DNA of 64,000 nt from assembly GCF_019747315.1 (NCBI RefSeq), contig NZ_JAIEQY010000013.1, forward strand, positions 20,120 to 84,119, in the 5' to 3' direction. Below, one piece after another: positions 1 through 9,092 of this stretch (the first letter of the stretch is position 1; each line of letters begins with the position of its first letter). Position numbers and translations under genes: made by a program. Source of the DNA: Roseococcus sp. GTDB taxonomy: Bacteria; Pseudomonadota; Alphaproteobacteria; Acetobacterales; Acetobacteraceae. The notes under the pieces are model-generated. The model worked only from the letters and a program-made list of their open reading frames with translations, did no database searches and was not told where the DNA came from.

Positions 1-534
1 CCCCTCCGGGCCGGTCAGCTTCTGGGCGAGGGCGATGAAGCGCTCGGCCGGCCACATCTTCACGCGCCAATTGGCGGTGGGGCCCAGGATCAGCCAGGGG
101 CCGCCGGGCAGCAGCGCGCGCGCGCGCGCCTCCTCGGCCGGGCCGAACCAGGCCACGGGGCGCGGGGCGGGCGTCACGCCCAGCGTCTCCGCGATGTGCA
201 GCAGCCGATGGCCGGAGCGGCGGCCGCCCTTCATCACCGCGCGGCGCTTCGCCCAGAGCAGCCAGGCGATGGCCGAGCCCCGCAGATCCACCACCAGATC
301 CCAGCGGCGGAAGGCCACTTGCCGCCAGAGCTCCAGCCAATGCAGCGACCAGCGCCGCTTGGTGACGGGGATGATCCGCTCCAGCCCCGGCATGCGCGTG
401 AAGACGCCCTCGGCCACCGTCCCGCAGGCAATGGTGATCCGCGCGGCCGGATTCTCCCGCAGCAGATGGTCCAGCAGGCCCGTGGAGAGCACCGCGTCGC
501 CAATGCGGGTGGAGGTGATGAAGAGGATGCGCAC
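1..534 (-). CDS. Glycosyltransferase family 9 (heptosyltransferase-like), partial at window edge
   Basis: Reverse-strand translation from GTG at 534: VRILFITSTRIGDAVLSTGLLDHLLRENPAARITIACG..., typical GT9 N-terminus; ORF runs off the left edge. Confidence 0.8.
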   Translation of the reverse strand, partial: MRILFITSTRIGDAVLSTGLLDHLLRENPAARITIACGTVAEGVFTRMPGLERIIPVTKRRWSLHWLELWRQVAFRRWDLVVDLRGSAIAWLLWAKRRAVMKGGRRSGHRLLHIAETLGVTPAPRPVAWFGPAEEARARALLPGGPWLILGPTANWRVKMWPAERFIALAQKLTGPEG

Positions 535-576
535 GAAGAACCCTATAGCAGAGAGGGGCCTCTAGCAGAATCGTCC

Positions 577-628
577 CTGCTTGAACCCCCTGCTTGAACC
601 CCCTGCTTGAACCCCCTGCGTGAAACCG
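577..628. repeat. Tandem repeat, 4 x 13 bp (CTGCTTGAACCCC, last copy degenerate)
   Basis: Units start at 577, 590, 603 and 616, between divergent genes. Confidence 0.9.
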
Positions 629-632
629 CCAC

Positions 633-1454
633 ATGCCCCCCATGCCGATCGCCACCCTCCCCGACCGTGCCGTCCTTGAATTGACGGGCGAGGACCGCCT
701 GGCCTTCCTCCAGGGGTTGGTTTCAAATGACGTGCTGGCGGCGGCGCCCGGCCGGGCCGTCTGGGCCGCGCTGCTGACGCCCCAGGGCAAGTGGCTGGCC
801 GATTTCTTCCTGACCGCCGAGGCCGATCGCCTGCTGCTGGATGCCGAGGCCGCCCAGGCCGAGATGCTGATGGGCAGGCTGCTGCGCTTCCGCCTGCGCT
901 CCAAGGTGGCCATGGCCGTGCTGCCGGGCTGGGTGGTGCAGGCGGGCTGGGGTGATGCGCCCCTGCCGGCGGGCGCCACCCCCGATCCCCGCCTGGAAGA
1001 GGCCGGCTGGCGCTGGGCCACCCCCTCCCCCCTCCCCGCCGAAGCCACGGCGGATGCTTATGACGCGCATCGCCTGCGCCTGGGCCTGCCCGATGGCGGC
1101 CGAGACATGCAGGCCGAGCAATCCGTGCTGCTGGAAGCCGGCTTCGACGAGTTGCAGGGCGTTTCCTGGTCCAAGGGCTGCTACATGGGCCAGGAACTGA
1201 CCGCGCGGACCAAGTATCGCGGCCTGGTGAAGCGCCGCCTCGTGCCCGTCGAGGTTGAGGGCCCCTTGCCCGCCCGCGGCACGCCCGTGACCCGCGATGG
1301 CGCGGAGGTGGGCGAGATGCGCTCCGGCCGCGCGGGCATGGGGATGGCGCTGCTGCGGCTCTCCGCGCTAGGCCAGCCCTTGGAATGCGGGGGCGCACGG
1401 CTGCACCCGCGCATCCCCGCCTGGATGAAGCTGCCCGAGGCCAGCGATGCCTGA
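633..1454 (+). CDS. ygfZ: Folate-binding YgfZ/GcvT-like protein
   Basis: KGCYMGQELTARTKYRG signature motif. Confidence 0.88.
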   Translation: MPPMPIATLPDRAVLELTGEDRLAFLQGLVSNDVLAAAPGRAVWAALLTPQGKWLADFFLTAEADRLLLDAEAAQAEMLMGRLLRFRLRSKVAMAVLPGWVVQAGWGDAPLPAGATPDPRLEEAGWRWATPSPLPAEATADAYDAHRLRLGLPDGGRDMQAEQSVLLEAGFDELQGVSWSKGCYMGQELTARTKYRGLVKRRLVPVEVEGPLPARGTPVTRDGAEVGEMRSGRAGMGMALLRLSALGQPLECGGARLHPRIPAWMKLPEASDA

Positions 1455-1462
1455 CGCCCATC

Positions 1463-1921
1463 ATGTCTGAAGATCGGGGCCCCGGCGTCCGGCTTCCCCC
1501 GCCGGTCATCGTCGTCGCGGCGCTGTTTTTCGCCTGGGGGGCGCAACGGCTGCTTCCTGTGCAGCTCGGCCCGCCGGTCGTGGCGCTGGGTGGCATGGTG
1601 ATCTTCCTGGGCATGGCCTGGGTGGGCTGGGCGCTGCTGGTGCTGGTCCGGGCCGGCAATGACCCGCGGCCGGACAAGCCCGACACCGCCTTCGTCGCCG
1701 CCGGCCCCTACGCCATCGGCCGCAACCCGATCTATTTCGGCTTCCTGCTCTTCCTGGCCGGCGTCGCGCTGAGCTGGGGTACGCTCTGGGCCTGGCTCGC
1801 CGTCGGCGCCGTCTTCCTGGCGCTGGACCTGCATGTGGTGCGGCGGGAGGAAGCCTATCTGCGCGCCCGCTTCCCGGAGAGCTACCCGGACTATGCCAAG
1901 CGCATCCGGCGCTGGATTTAG
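1463..1921 (+). CDS. Isoprenylcysteine carboxyl methyltransferase-like membrane protein
   Basis: GRNPIYFGFLLFLAGVALSWGT...EEAYLRARFPESYPDYAKRIRRW motif block. Confidence 0.75.
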   Translation: MSEDRGPGVRLPPPVIVVAALFFAWGAQRLLPVQLGPPVVALGGMVIFLGMAWVGWALLVLVRAGNDPRPDKPDTAFVAAGPYAIGRNPIYFGFLLFLAGVALSWGTLWAWLAVGAVFLALDLHVVRREEAYLRARFPESYPDYAKRIRRWI

Positions 1922-3252
1922 CCCGGTAGCAAGTCCCGCAGCTTCTCCAGTTGTACCTTGCCGAGCGCCGTGCGCGGCAGGGCCGGCACGCGCAGCACCG
2001 CGCGCGGATGCTTGAAGCGCGCGAGCGTCGCCTCGAAGTGCGCGGCGATCACCGCCTCGTTGAAGCCCGCCTCTGCGACGATGACGGCGACCGGCACCTC
2101 CCCCCAGCGCGGGTCAGGCCGGCCGATGATGGCGTATTCCCTGAGGCCCGGCACCTCGGCCAACACGCGTTCCAGCTCGGCCGGATAGATGTTCTCGCCG
2201 CCCGAGATGATCACGCGCTTCAGGCGATCGGTGAACCAGAAGCGGCCGGCTTCGTCCTGCCGCCCGACATCACCCGTGCGGAACCATCCCTCGTGCAGCG
2301 CCTCTTCGGTGGCGTCGGGGCGGTTCCAGTAGCCGGTCATGACATTGGCGCCGCGGATCTCGATCTCGCCCGGCGTGCCGCGTGGCGCCTCGCGGCCATC
2401 GGCCAGGGCGATGCGCGCCTCGCCGAGTGGCGCGGCCATGCCGATGGAGCCGGGTGCGGCCAGCGCCTCCGCGCGCGTCTGCGCGATGGCGATCGGGCTG
2501 GTTTCCGTCATGCCATAGACCTGCTGCACCGGAATGCCGCGCGCGTGAAACGCCTCGATCAGGGGCACCGGCACCTCGGAGGAACCGGCGCCGATGGCGC
2601 GCAGCGAGGCAAGATCCGCACTGGCCCAGCGCGGATGCGTGACCAGGGCCGCCATCACCGCCGGCACCAGCAGGGTGAGCGTGGGGCGCAGCCGCTCCAC
2701 CGCGTCGAAGAAGGCGCCAGGGTCGAATTTCGGCAGCAGGGTGACACGGGCGCCAGCCAGCAGCGCGGGCACGGTCTGGATGTTCAGCCCGCCCACATGG
2801 AAGAGGGGCAGCACCGTCAGCACATGATCATCGGGCGTGAGGTCGAAGATGCGGCGGGCGTTCTCGGCATTGGCATGCAGCGCGGCACGGCTGAGCATCG
2901 CGCCCTTGGGGCGGCCCGTGGTGCCGGAGGTATAGCCGATCAGCAGCGCCTCGCAGGCTGCGCCACCCGGCATGGCGTGCGGCGTCACGGCGCCCGAGTC
3001 CGGTCCCTCGCGCAGCAAGGCCAAGCCGGCATCACCCGCGATCCATTGCAGTTCCTCGGCCGCCAGGCGCCAATTCAGCGGCACCAGCGTGGCGCCGATG
3101 CGCTCGCAGGCGAAAAGGCAGGCGAGCATCCCGGGATGGTTCAGCCCGATCCAGCCGATGCGGTCCCCCGCGCGGATGCCCTCGCCGCGCAGCAGCGCCT
3201 CCTCCGCCTCGATCAGGGGCGTGAGGGCCGCGAGGTTGAAGCCCTCCATCAA
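1918..3252 (-). CDS. AMP-dependent acyl-CoA synthetase/ligase
   Basis: YTSGTTGRPKGAM, GWFRTGDVG and GGENIYPAELE motifs. Confidence 0.93.
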   Translation of the reverse strand: MMEGFNLAALTPLIEAEEALLRGEGIRAGDRIGWIGLNHPGMLACLFACERIGATLVPLNWRLAAEELQWIAGDAGLALLREGPDSGAVTPHAMPGGAACEALLIGYTSGTTGRPKGAMLSRAALHANAENARRIFDLTPDDHVLTVLPLFHVGGLNIQTVPALLAGARVTLLPKFDPGAFFDAVERLRPTLTLLVPAVMAALVTHPRWASADLASLRAIGAGSSEVPVPLIEAFHARGIPVQQVYGMTETSPIAIAQTRAEALAAPGSIGMAAPLGEARIALADGREAPRGTPGEIEIRGANVMTGYWNRPDATEEALHEGWFRTGDVGRQDEAGRFWFTDRLKRVIISGGENIYPAELERVLAEVPGLREYAIIGRPDPRWGEVPVAVIVAEAGFNEAVIAAHFEATLARFKHPRAVLRVPALPRTALGKVQLEKLRDLLPG

Positions 3253-4511
3253 TCCGTCTCGCCCTTCTCGTAGAGCGCGTCGCGGCCGATGCGGTCCACG
3301 CAGAGCTCCGCCGTCCAGGGCAGCATGAGGCTGCCGCAGCGGCTGTCGCGGTAGATGCGCTCCAGGGGCAGCGTCTTGAGCATGGCCTGGCCGCCGCAGG
3401 TGCGGACGGCCTTGGCGGCGATGGCGTTGGCGTTCTCCATCACCGTGTTCTGCGCGGCCAGCGCGCGCAGCATCTGCTCCTTGGACGGGTCGGGCCCGGC
3501 CTCGCTGATCGCCTGGAACCAGAGCGCCTTGGTCTGCTCCAGCATGATCCGCATCTCGGCCAGCGCGATCTGCTTGGTGGGATACATGCGGCGCTTGACC
3601 GGCGGCGTGCCCGGCTGCTCGCCGCGCAGGTAGCGCACCGTGAAGTCATAGGCCGCCTGCGCCAAGCCCATATAGGTGGGCGTCAGCGTCATGAACATGT
3701 GCGGCCAGCGCGAGGCGGCCTGGAAGTAAAGGCCGGGCGGCATCAGCGCGGCACTCTCGGGGACGAAGACATCCTTGAAGATGAGGTTGCGGCTGACCGT
3801 GCCGCGCATGCCCAACGGATCCCACTCGCCCTCGACGGAAACGCCCGGCGCGTCCTTGGGGATAGCAAGGTAGAGCGTGTCCCGGCGCGAGAGTTTCTCC
3901 GCTCCATGCACCTCGGTGCAGAGGATGCCGTAGCAATCCGCATGACCAGAGAGCGAGGCAAAGATCTTCTTGCCATTGATCCGGAACCCGCCCTCCACGG
4001 GCGTCGCCGTGGTGCCGAAGGCGACCGCCCCCGCCGCTGCCGCCCCGCCCTCGGAGAAGGGCTGCGAGAAGATGGCGCCGCGCGCCAGGATGTTCTCGTA
4101 ATGCAGCTTGCGGCGGTCATGGTGCAGCGCGCGGGTCGCCGCATCCATCTCCAGGTCATCGGTCAGCAGCCCGGTCCAGAGCGTGCTGCAGACATGCATG
4201 TTCCAGGTGAGGGCGGTGGCGCCGCAATAGCGGCCGAACTCGGCGGCGGCCAGGCAATAGGCGCGGAAATCGGCGCCCATGCCGCCATCGGCGCGCGGGA
4301 TGCAGATGCCGAGCCAGCCTTCGCGCCGCATGTCGTCGTAGTTATCCGTGGGGAAGGCAGCCTCGCGGTCCCAGCGGGCGGCGCGGGGTGCGAGCACGCG
4401 GGCGCCGAATTCCCGGGCGCGGGCGCTGAGATCGGCCTCGAAGGGCGAGAGGCGGAAACCGCGCGGATCGAAGATCGGCGCATCGGCGGTGAGGGGGAGT
4501 GGCATGTCCAT
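3249..4511 (-). CDS. Acyl-CoA dehydrogenase family protein
   Basis: GWLGICIPRADGGMGADF, GMRGTVSRNLIFKDVFVP and CGGQAMLKTLPLERIYRDSRCG motifs. Confidence 0.9.
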   Translation of the reverse strand: MDMPLPLTADAPIFDPRGFRLSPFEADLSARAREFGARVLAPRAARWDREAAFPTDNYDDMRREGWLGICIPRADGGMGADFRAYCLAAAEFGRYCGATALTWNMHVCSTLWTGLLTDDLEMDAATRALHHDRRKLHYENILARGAIFSQPFSEGGAAAAGAVAFGTTATPVEGGFRINGKKIFASLSGHADCYGILCTEVHGAEKLSRRDTLYLAIPKDAPGVSVEGEWDPLGMRGTVSRNLIFKDVFVPESAALMPPGLYFQAASRWPHMFMTLTPTYMGLAQAAYDFTVRYLRGEQPGTPPVKRRMYPTKQIALAEMRIMLEQTKALWFQAISEAGPDPSKEQMLRALAAQNTVMENANAIAAKAVRTCGGQAMLKTLPLERIYRDSRCGSLMLPWTAELCVDRIGRDALYEKGETD

Positions 4512-4523
4512 GGGCGCTCTCCG

Positions 4524-5246
4524 TCAGGTCAGGAAATCATGCAGGGCGGCGTGGAAGGCGTCGGGCGCCTCCAGCGGCAGCAGGTGGCCGGCGCCGGGGA
4601 TGATGATGATTCGCGCATCGGGCATGGCGTCCGCCATGCGGGCCATGCCGCGCGGGGGGGCGGTCTGGTCGGCCTCGCCGGCGATGAGCAAAGCGGGCTG
4701 GGTCACGCGCGGCAGGTCGGCGCGCCGGTCGAAGCCGGTCAGCACCGCGAGTGTCGCGCGATAGGCGGCCTCATCGACGCTCGCCATGGCTGCCATGGCG
4801 GCGGGTGCCGCGGCCGGATCGGCGGCGCGGCCCAGCATCGCGGGGACCAGGGCGGCGGCGACGCCGGCCATGCCGATGCCCTCATCCAGCGGCTTGCGCC
4901 GTGCCGCCAGGAAGGCTTCGCGGAAGGCCGGGTCGCGGCTGCCGAAGGCCGGCGAGCTCGCCACGATGACCAGGCGCCGCACGCGCTTCGGGTGCCGCAG
5001 CGCCATCTCCAGCGCGATCATGCCGCCCAGCGAATGGCCCACCACATCGGCGGCCGCCACACCGGCCGCGTCCAGCAGCGCCACCGCCGCATTGGCCAGC
5101 GCCTCGAAGCTGGTGAGCGCGGGGCGCGTGCCGTCATAGCCCGGCATGTCCATGGCGATCACTTGGCGCGGGGCCAGCGCCGCGACGCTCGGCGCCCAGA
5201 GGGAGGCGCGGCCGCCAATGCCGTGCAGGAGAAGGACGGGCGTCAC
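4524..5246 (-). CDS. Alpha/beta hydrolase, possible N-formylmaleamate deformylase (NicD-like)
   Basis: LLLHGIGG and GHSLGG nucleophile elbow; GTG start overlaps the stop of the NicX-like gene. Confidence 0.8.
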   Translation of the reverse strand: MTPVLLLHGIGGRASLWAPSVAALAPRQVIAMDMPGYDGTRPALTSFEALANAAVALLDAAGVAAADVVGHSLGGMIALEMALRHPKRVRRLVIVASSPAFGSRDPAFREAFLAARRKPLDEGIGMAGVAAALVPAMLGRAADPAAAPAAMAAMASVDEAAYRATLAVLTGFDRRADLPRVTQPALLIAGEADQTAPPRGMARMADAMPDARIIIIPGAGHLLPLEAPDAFHAALHDFLT

Positions 5247-6277
5247 AGCAGCACCCCCCCGCGCACCACATCCTCGCCATCGAGCGAGATGGTGGTGTTG
5301 AAGACGGGAATGTCGAAATGTCCCTCGGTGAAGCGGCCGGCAAATTCATTGGCGCCGGTGGAGAACAGGAAATTGCCGGCGACGGCGCGCAACTCCGTCC
5401 CGTTGGTGTCCTCGCGGTCGTAGAAAGTGAGCGCCTCATAGCGCGCGGCCCGGTTCAGTCCCCAGCCGACATGGCTGACGGCATAGGCGGCAGGGTCATT
5501 CCAGGCTTCGAGGTAGCGGCGCATCATCTCCGCATCGGCGCCGCGGCCTTCGATACGGGTGATGTGGTCATCCTCGATGGTGAGCGTGATGGCCTGCTCG
5601 ATGTAGCGCTTGAAGGTCAGGTTCACGTCGCCGGCATCGAGCACGAGCCGCCCCTGGACCGAGCCCGCGCGCGGGAAGGCGACGAGGATGCCGCCCGGCC
5701 AATGCGCGATGGTGCCCGGCCGGTTCGTCCAGCCCCAGACGCCCACGCTGGGGGCGCCTTCCATGTTTACGTCCAGATCGGTGCCGGCGGCGGAGGTGAC
5801 GCGCATGCGCTTGGCCGCCCGCGCCCGCTTCACCGCGGCCTTGGCAATGGTTTCATCGGCATCCTGCGGCACCAGGCGCTCCAGCGCGTCCGGGTGCTCG
5901 TTGCTGACCATCAGCACGCGGCTGCCGGCGCCCAGGATCTGCTTGAGCTCCGGCGCGTGCAGCAGCCCTTCGACCGTCAGATCCACGATGAAGGGGCAGG
6001 CGGCCAGCGCGGCCAGGGCGGCCGGGTGCCCGGCGATCGCCCTGGATGCGCCGGTGGAACGGATCGGAACGGGAGCGGTCTGCGGGGGCGTGGGGAGAGA
6101 CATCCGGATGAATTTCGCCCCGATTCGGGCCAGCGCCATTTCCGCCAGGGCGATGTTCAAGGGGCGGGAACGGCTTTCGGTCAGCACGCAGGCCAGTTCG
6201 CCGGGGGCCAGGCCGCAACGCCGGAACACGGCCTCAAAGGCCGAAATCCAGCTGGGTTCCAGGGTCATCAGGGACAT
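5243..6277 (-). CDS. M29-peptidase-fold protein, 2,5-dihydroxypyridine 5,6-dioxygenase (NicX)-like
   Basis: GWTNRPGTIAHWPGG, SHVGWGLN, GANEFAGRFTEGHFDIP; His and H-x-D residues consistent with NicX Fe ligands. Confidence 0.72.
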   Translation of the reverse strand: MSLMTLEPSWISAFEAVFRRCGLAPGELACVLTESRSRPLNIALAEMALARIGAKFIRMSLPTPPQTAPVPIRSTGASRAIAGHPAALAALAACPFIVDLTVEGLLHAPELKQILGAGSRVLMVSNEHPDALERLVPQDADETIAKAAVKRARAAKRMRVTSAAGTDLDVNMEGAPSVGVWGWTNRPGTIAHWPGGILVAFPRAGSVQGRLVLDAGDVNLTFKRYIEQAITLTIEDDHITRIEGRGADAEMMRRYLEAWNDPAAYAVSHVGWGLNRAARYEALTFYDREDTNGTELRAVAGNFLFSTGANEFAGRFTEGHFDIPVFNTTISLDGEDVVRGGVLL

Positions 6278-6309
6278 GTCGGGCCTCCGCTCTGGGAGGA
6301 GGATAACAG

Positions 6310-6321
6310 ATGAAAATTCAT
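6310..6321. promoter_or_regulatory. Candidate operator: ATGAA-AA-TTCAT inverted repeat in nicX-like/marR divergent region
   Basis: 5-bp arms with 2-nt spacer, 33 bp upstream of the NicX-like start. Confidence 0.35.
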
Positions 6322-6377
6322 ATGTCAGGCATCCGTATTTCCCCTAATTGCATGCCAGCGAAACAGGGCCAATATCC

Positions 6378-6881
6378 ATGCCTCCAAATCTTAAGCTGAG
6401 GTTCTCAATGGAATCCGCCGGTCCCAAGTCCGAACGTTTCGTGGATGATTATCTGCTCTACCTGCTCGCCCGCGGGTCGCATGCCGTCTCGGCGGAGTTT
6501 CATTCGAAGCTCCGCAAGGAAGGGATTTCCGTGCCGGTCTGGCGCGTCCTTGCCACCCTCTCCGGCAGCCCCGGCGAGACGGTGACGGGCCTGGCCGAGG
6601 CCTGCCTGCTGCAGCAGCCCACCATGACCAAGCTGCTCGACCGCATGGTGCGCGACGGCATCGTCAAGCGCATGCCCGATGCGCGGGACCGTCGCGTGGT
6701 CCGCATCCAGATGCTGCCGCGGGGCGAGCACATGGTGAAGGACCTGCTGGTCGCCGCCAAGGCGCATGAAGCCGAGGTGCTGGCCCGCTTCCCGGCGATC
6801 GACCAGTCGCAGCTCAAGCAGCTGCTGCGCGCCATGATGGTCAAGCCGCCCAAGGTCCGTCGCAGCGCGATGGCCGCGTGA
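6378..6881 (+). CDS. MarR-family transcriptional regulator
   Basis: Winged-helix region VTGLAEACLLQQPTMTKLLDRMVRDGIVKRMPDARDRRVVRIQMLPRG; start may be 6408. Confidence 0.88.
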   Translation: MPPNLKLRFSMESAGPKSERFVDDYLLYLLARGSHAVSAEFHSKLRKEGISVPVWRVLATLSGSPGETVTGLAEACLLQQPTMTKLLDRMVRDGIVKRMPDARDRRVVRIQMLPRGEHMVKDLLVAAKAHEAEVLARFPAIDQSQLKQLLRAMMVKPPKVRRSAMAA

Positions 6882-6973
6882 AGCTGCCGCATCCGAACCA
6901 GCTCGGCGGGATCATCCTGGTCCTGCTGGTTGTCTCGGCGATCGTGCAGATCCTCGTCCTCGTCACGGGCTGA
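6878..6973 (+). CDS. Candidate 31-aa single-TM microprotein
   Basis: GTG start overlaps marR stop (GTGA); VKLPHPNQLGGIILVLLVVSAIVQILVLVTG. Confidence 0.4.
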   Translation: MKLPHPNQLGGIILVLLVVSAIVQILVLVTG

Positions 6974-7101
6974 GGCACAGGCACGAGCCTCGTGGCTCCG
7001 CCGGGCGGGGCCGGAAGGCGCAGCAAGCAACGGCCGCGGCGTGATCAACCCGTGACGGGTCGCGCCCCAGCCTCGCAACCCTGACCGGTCTGGGGTAATT
7101 C

Positions 7102-8055
7102 ATGAGGGTGACCCAACAGACCCCCGATTTCCTCGACCATGACCGCCCCCCGGTGCCCGACCTCGTGGTGCCGAGGGGCGTGACGCCCTTTCACCTCACC
7201 GGCCGGCCGGTGCGCGGCCGCCTGGTGCGCTTGGGCGCGCTCGCCGATGCGCTGCTGACCCGGCATGACAATGCCGACCCCGTGACGCGCCTGCTGGGCG
7301 AGGCGCTGGCGCTGACCGCGGGCCTCGCCTCCGCCCTGAAATTCCGCGGCAGCTTCTCGCTCCAGGCCAAGGGCGACGGTCCCGTCCCCATGTTGGTGGC
7401 CGATTGCACCGACCAGGGCGAGCTGCGCGGCCATGCCCGCCCGGATGCCGCCAAGCTCGCGCAATACGGCAGGAATCCCTCGGCCCGCGCCCTGCTCGGC
7501 CGCGGCTACCTCGCCTTCACCTGCGACCAGGGCGAGGAGATGGAGCGCTACCAGGGTATCGTCGCGATTGAGGGTGCGGACCTCACGGAGATGGCCGGCT
7601 CCTACTTCGCCACCTCCGAGCAGCTGCGCACGCATCTGCGCCTGGCCTGCGCCCGCACCGAGAAGGGCTGGCGCGCCAGCGCCTTCATCATGGAGCGCGT
7701 GGCCGGCGCCGGCGGCATCGGCGAGGAGCTGGACGAGGAGGCGCAGGAAGAGGCCTGGCGCACCGCCACCGTCCTCGCCGGCACCTTGACCGAGGCCGAG
7801 ATGCTGGATGACGCCCTGCCGCCCGAGGCGCTGCTCAACCGCCTCTTCGCCCTGGAAGGGCTGGAGGTCGGCCAATCCCGGGCGCTGGCCTATGGCTGCC
7901 GCTGCTCGCGCTCGCGCCTCGCCCAGGTGCTGGAGGGGTTCCCGCAGCCCGATCTGGACCACATGGCGGAATCAGGTGTCATCACCATGACCTGCGAATT
8001 CTGCAACCATGGCTTTCGCTTCGACCGCGAGGGGATTCGCGGGGCCACCACATGA
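7102..8055 (+). CDS. hslO: Hsp33 family redox-regulated chaperone
   Basis: C-terminal CxC...CxxC zinc motif: GCRCSRSRL...MTCEFCNHGF. Confidence 0.92.
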   Translation: MRVTQQTPDFLDHDRPPVPDLVVPRGVTPFHLTGRPVRGRLVRLGALADALLTRHDNADPVTRLLGEALALTAGLASALKFRGSFSLQAKGDGPVPMLVADCTDQGELRGHARPDAAKLAQYGRNPSARALLGRGYLAFTCDQGEEMERYQGIVAIEGADLTEMAGSYFATSEQLRTHLRLACARTEKGWRASAFIMERVAGAGGIGEELDEEAQEEAWRTATVLAGTLTEAEMLDDALPPEALLNRLFALEGLEVGQSRALAYGCRCSRSRLAQVLEGFPQPDLDHMAESGVITMTCEFCNHGFRFDREGIRGATT

Positions 8056-8078
8056 CGCAAGGGGGAACCATGCCGCAA

Positions 8079-8690
8079 CGTCGCGCCCTGCTGCTGCTGC
8101 CACTCACGCTCTGGGCCTGTGCCGCCACGCCGCCCGCGCCCCAGGGCGATGGCCCGCCCATCGCCTATACCCATCTCACGCAGATCCGGCTGGATGTCTC
8201 GCGCATCGACATCGAGGACCGCATGCCCCTGCCCGGCCCCAATGACGCAGGGCGAGAGTTGCAGCCCAGCCCGGGCGAGGCCGTGCGGATCATGGGGCGG
8301 GACCGCCTGGCCGCCTTCGGCACCGAGCACCGCGCCCGCTTCGCCGTCACGCGCGCGCAGATCATCCGCACCCGCAACCAGGCCGGCGGGGGCGTCTTCG
8401 CCAGCGATCCCGGCGAGCGGCTGGTCTGCCAGCTCACCGCCCGACTCGACATCCTGGACGGCAATGACCGCCGCCTGGGCTTCGTCGAAGCCTCGGCCGA
8501 GCGCACGCGCAATGTGGAAAGCACCAACGCGGCCCGCCGCGCCGGGGCGGAAGCCCTGCTCCGCCAGACCATGTTCGACCTGAACACGGAATTCGAATTC
8601 CAGATACGGCGCGCCCTGCGCCCCTATATCGTGGATGGCACGGCGGCCCCCCCGGCCCCCGTCGCTCGTGAGGAGCTGCCCCGCACATGA
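8079..8690 (+). CDS. Hypothetical lipoprotein-like exported protein
   Basis: Signal LLLLPLTLWACAATPP with lipobox-like Cys. Confidence 0.6.
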   Translation, partial: RRALLLLPLTLWACAATPPAPQGDGPPIAYTHLTQIRLDVSRIDIEDRMPLPGPNDAGRELQPSPGEAVRIMGRDRLAAFGTEHRARFAVTRAQIIRTRNQAGGGVFASDPGERLVCQLTARLDILDGNDRRLGFVEASAERTRNVESTNAARRAGAEALLRQTMFDLNTEFEFQIRRALRPYIVDGTAAPPAPVAREELPRT

Positions 8691-9076
8691 TCACCTTCTC
8701 CAACCCGCCCGGCGTCGCGCCCCCTGCCTCGCGCTACTCCCACGCGGCGCTGGTCGAGGGGCCGGGCCGGCGCCTCGTGCTTTCGGGCCAGGTGGGCATC
8801 GCGCCGGATGGCAACATCCCGGAGTCGGGCGAGGCGCAGATCGCCCTGGCGCTGACCAATCTCCGCACGCTGCTGGCCGCGCATGGCATGGGGCCGGCGC
8901 AGATCGTGAAGCTGACGGTGTTCCTGACGGAAACCTCGCTCATCGCCCCCTGGCGCGCCGCGCGGGACGAGGCGATGGAAGGCCATGCGCCCACCAGCAC
9001 GCTGCTCATCGTCGCCGGCCTCGCCCATCCCCGCTTTCTCGTCGAGGTGGAGGCGGAAGCCTTTGCCCCCCTCTGA
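8687..9076 (+). CDS. RidA family protein
   Basis: YSHAALVEGPGRRLVLSGQVG...NLRTLLAAHGMGPAQIVKLTVFLTE. Confidence 0.88.
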   Translation: MITFSNPPGVAPPASRYSHAALVEGPGRRLVLSGQVGIAPDGNIPESGEAQIALALTNLRTLLAAHGMGPAQIVKLTVFLTETSLIAPWRAARDEAMEGHAPTSTLLIVAGLAHPRFLVEVEAEAFAPL

Positions 9077-9092
9077 AGACCGGAACCCCCGC

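Noticed and set aside
577-628. Possible CRISPR array (also arrays at 48461 and 60675)
   Set aside because: Units are contiguous 13-15 bp with no unique spacers and no cas genes nearby
1951-3273. 440-aa plus-strand ORF opposite acyl-CoA synthetase
   Set aside because: Shadow ORF; minus strand carries all AMP-binding motifs
3699-5423. 574-aa plus-strand ORF opposite acyl-CoA dehydrogenase/hydrolase
   Set aside because: Antisense shadow crossing two real genes
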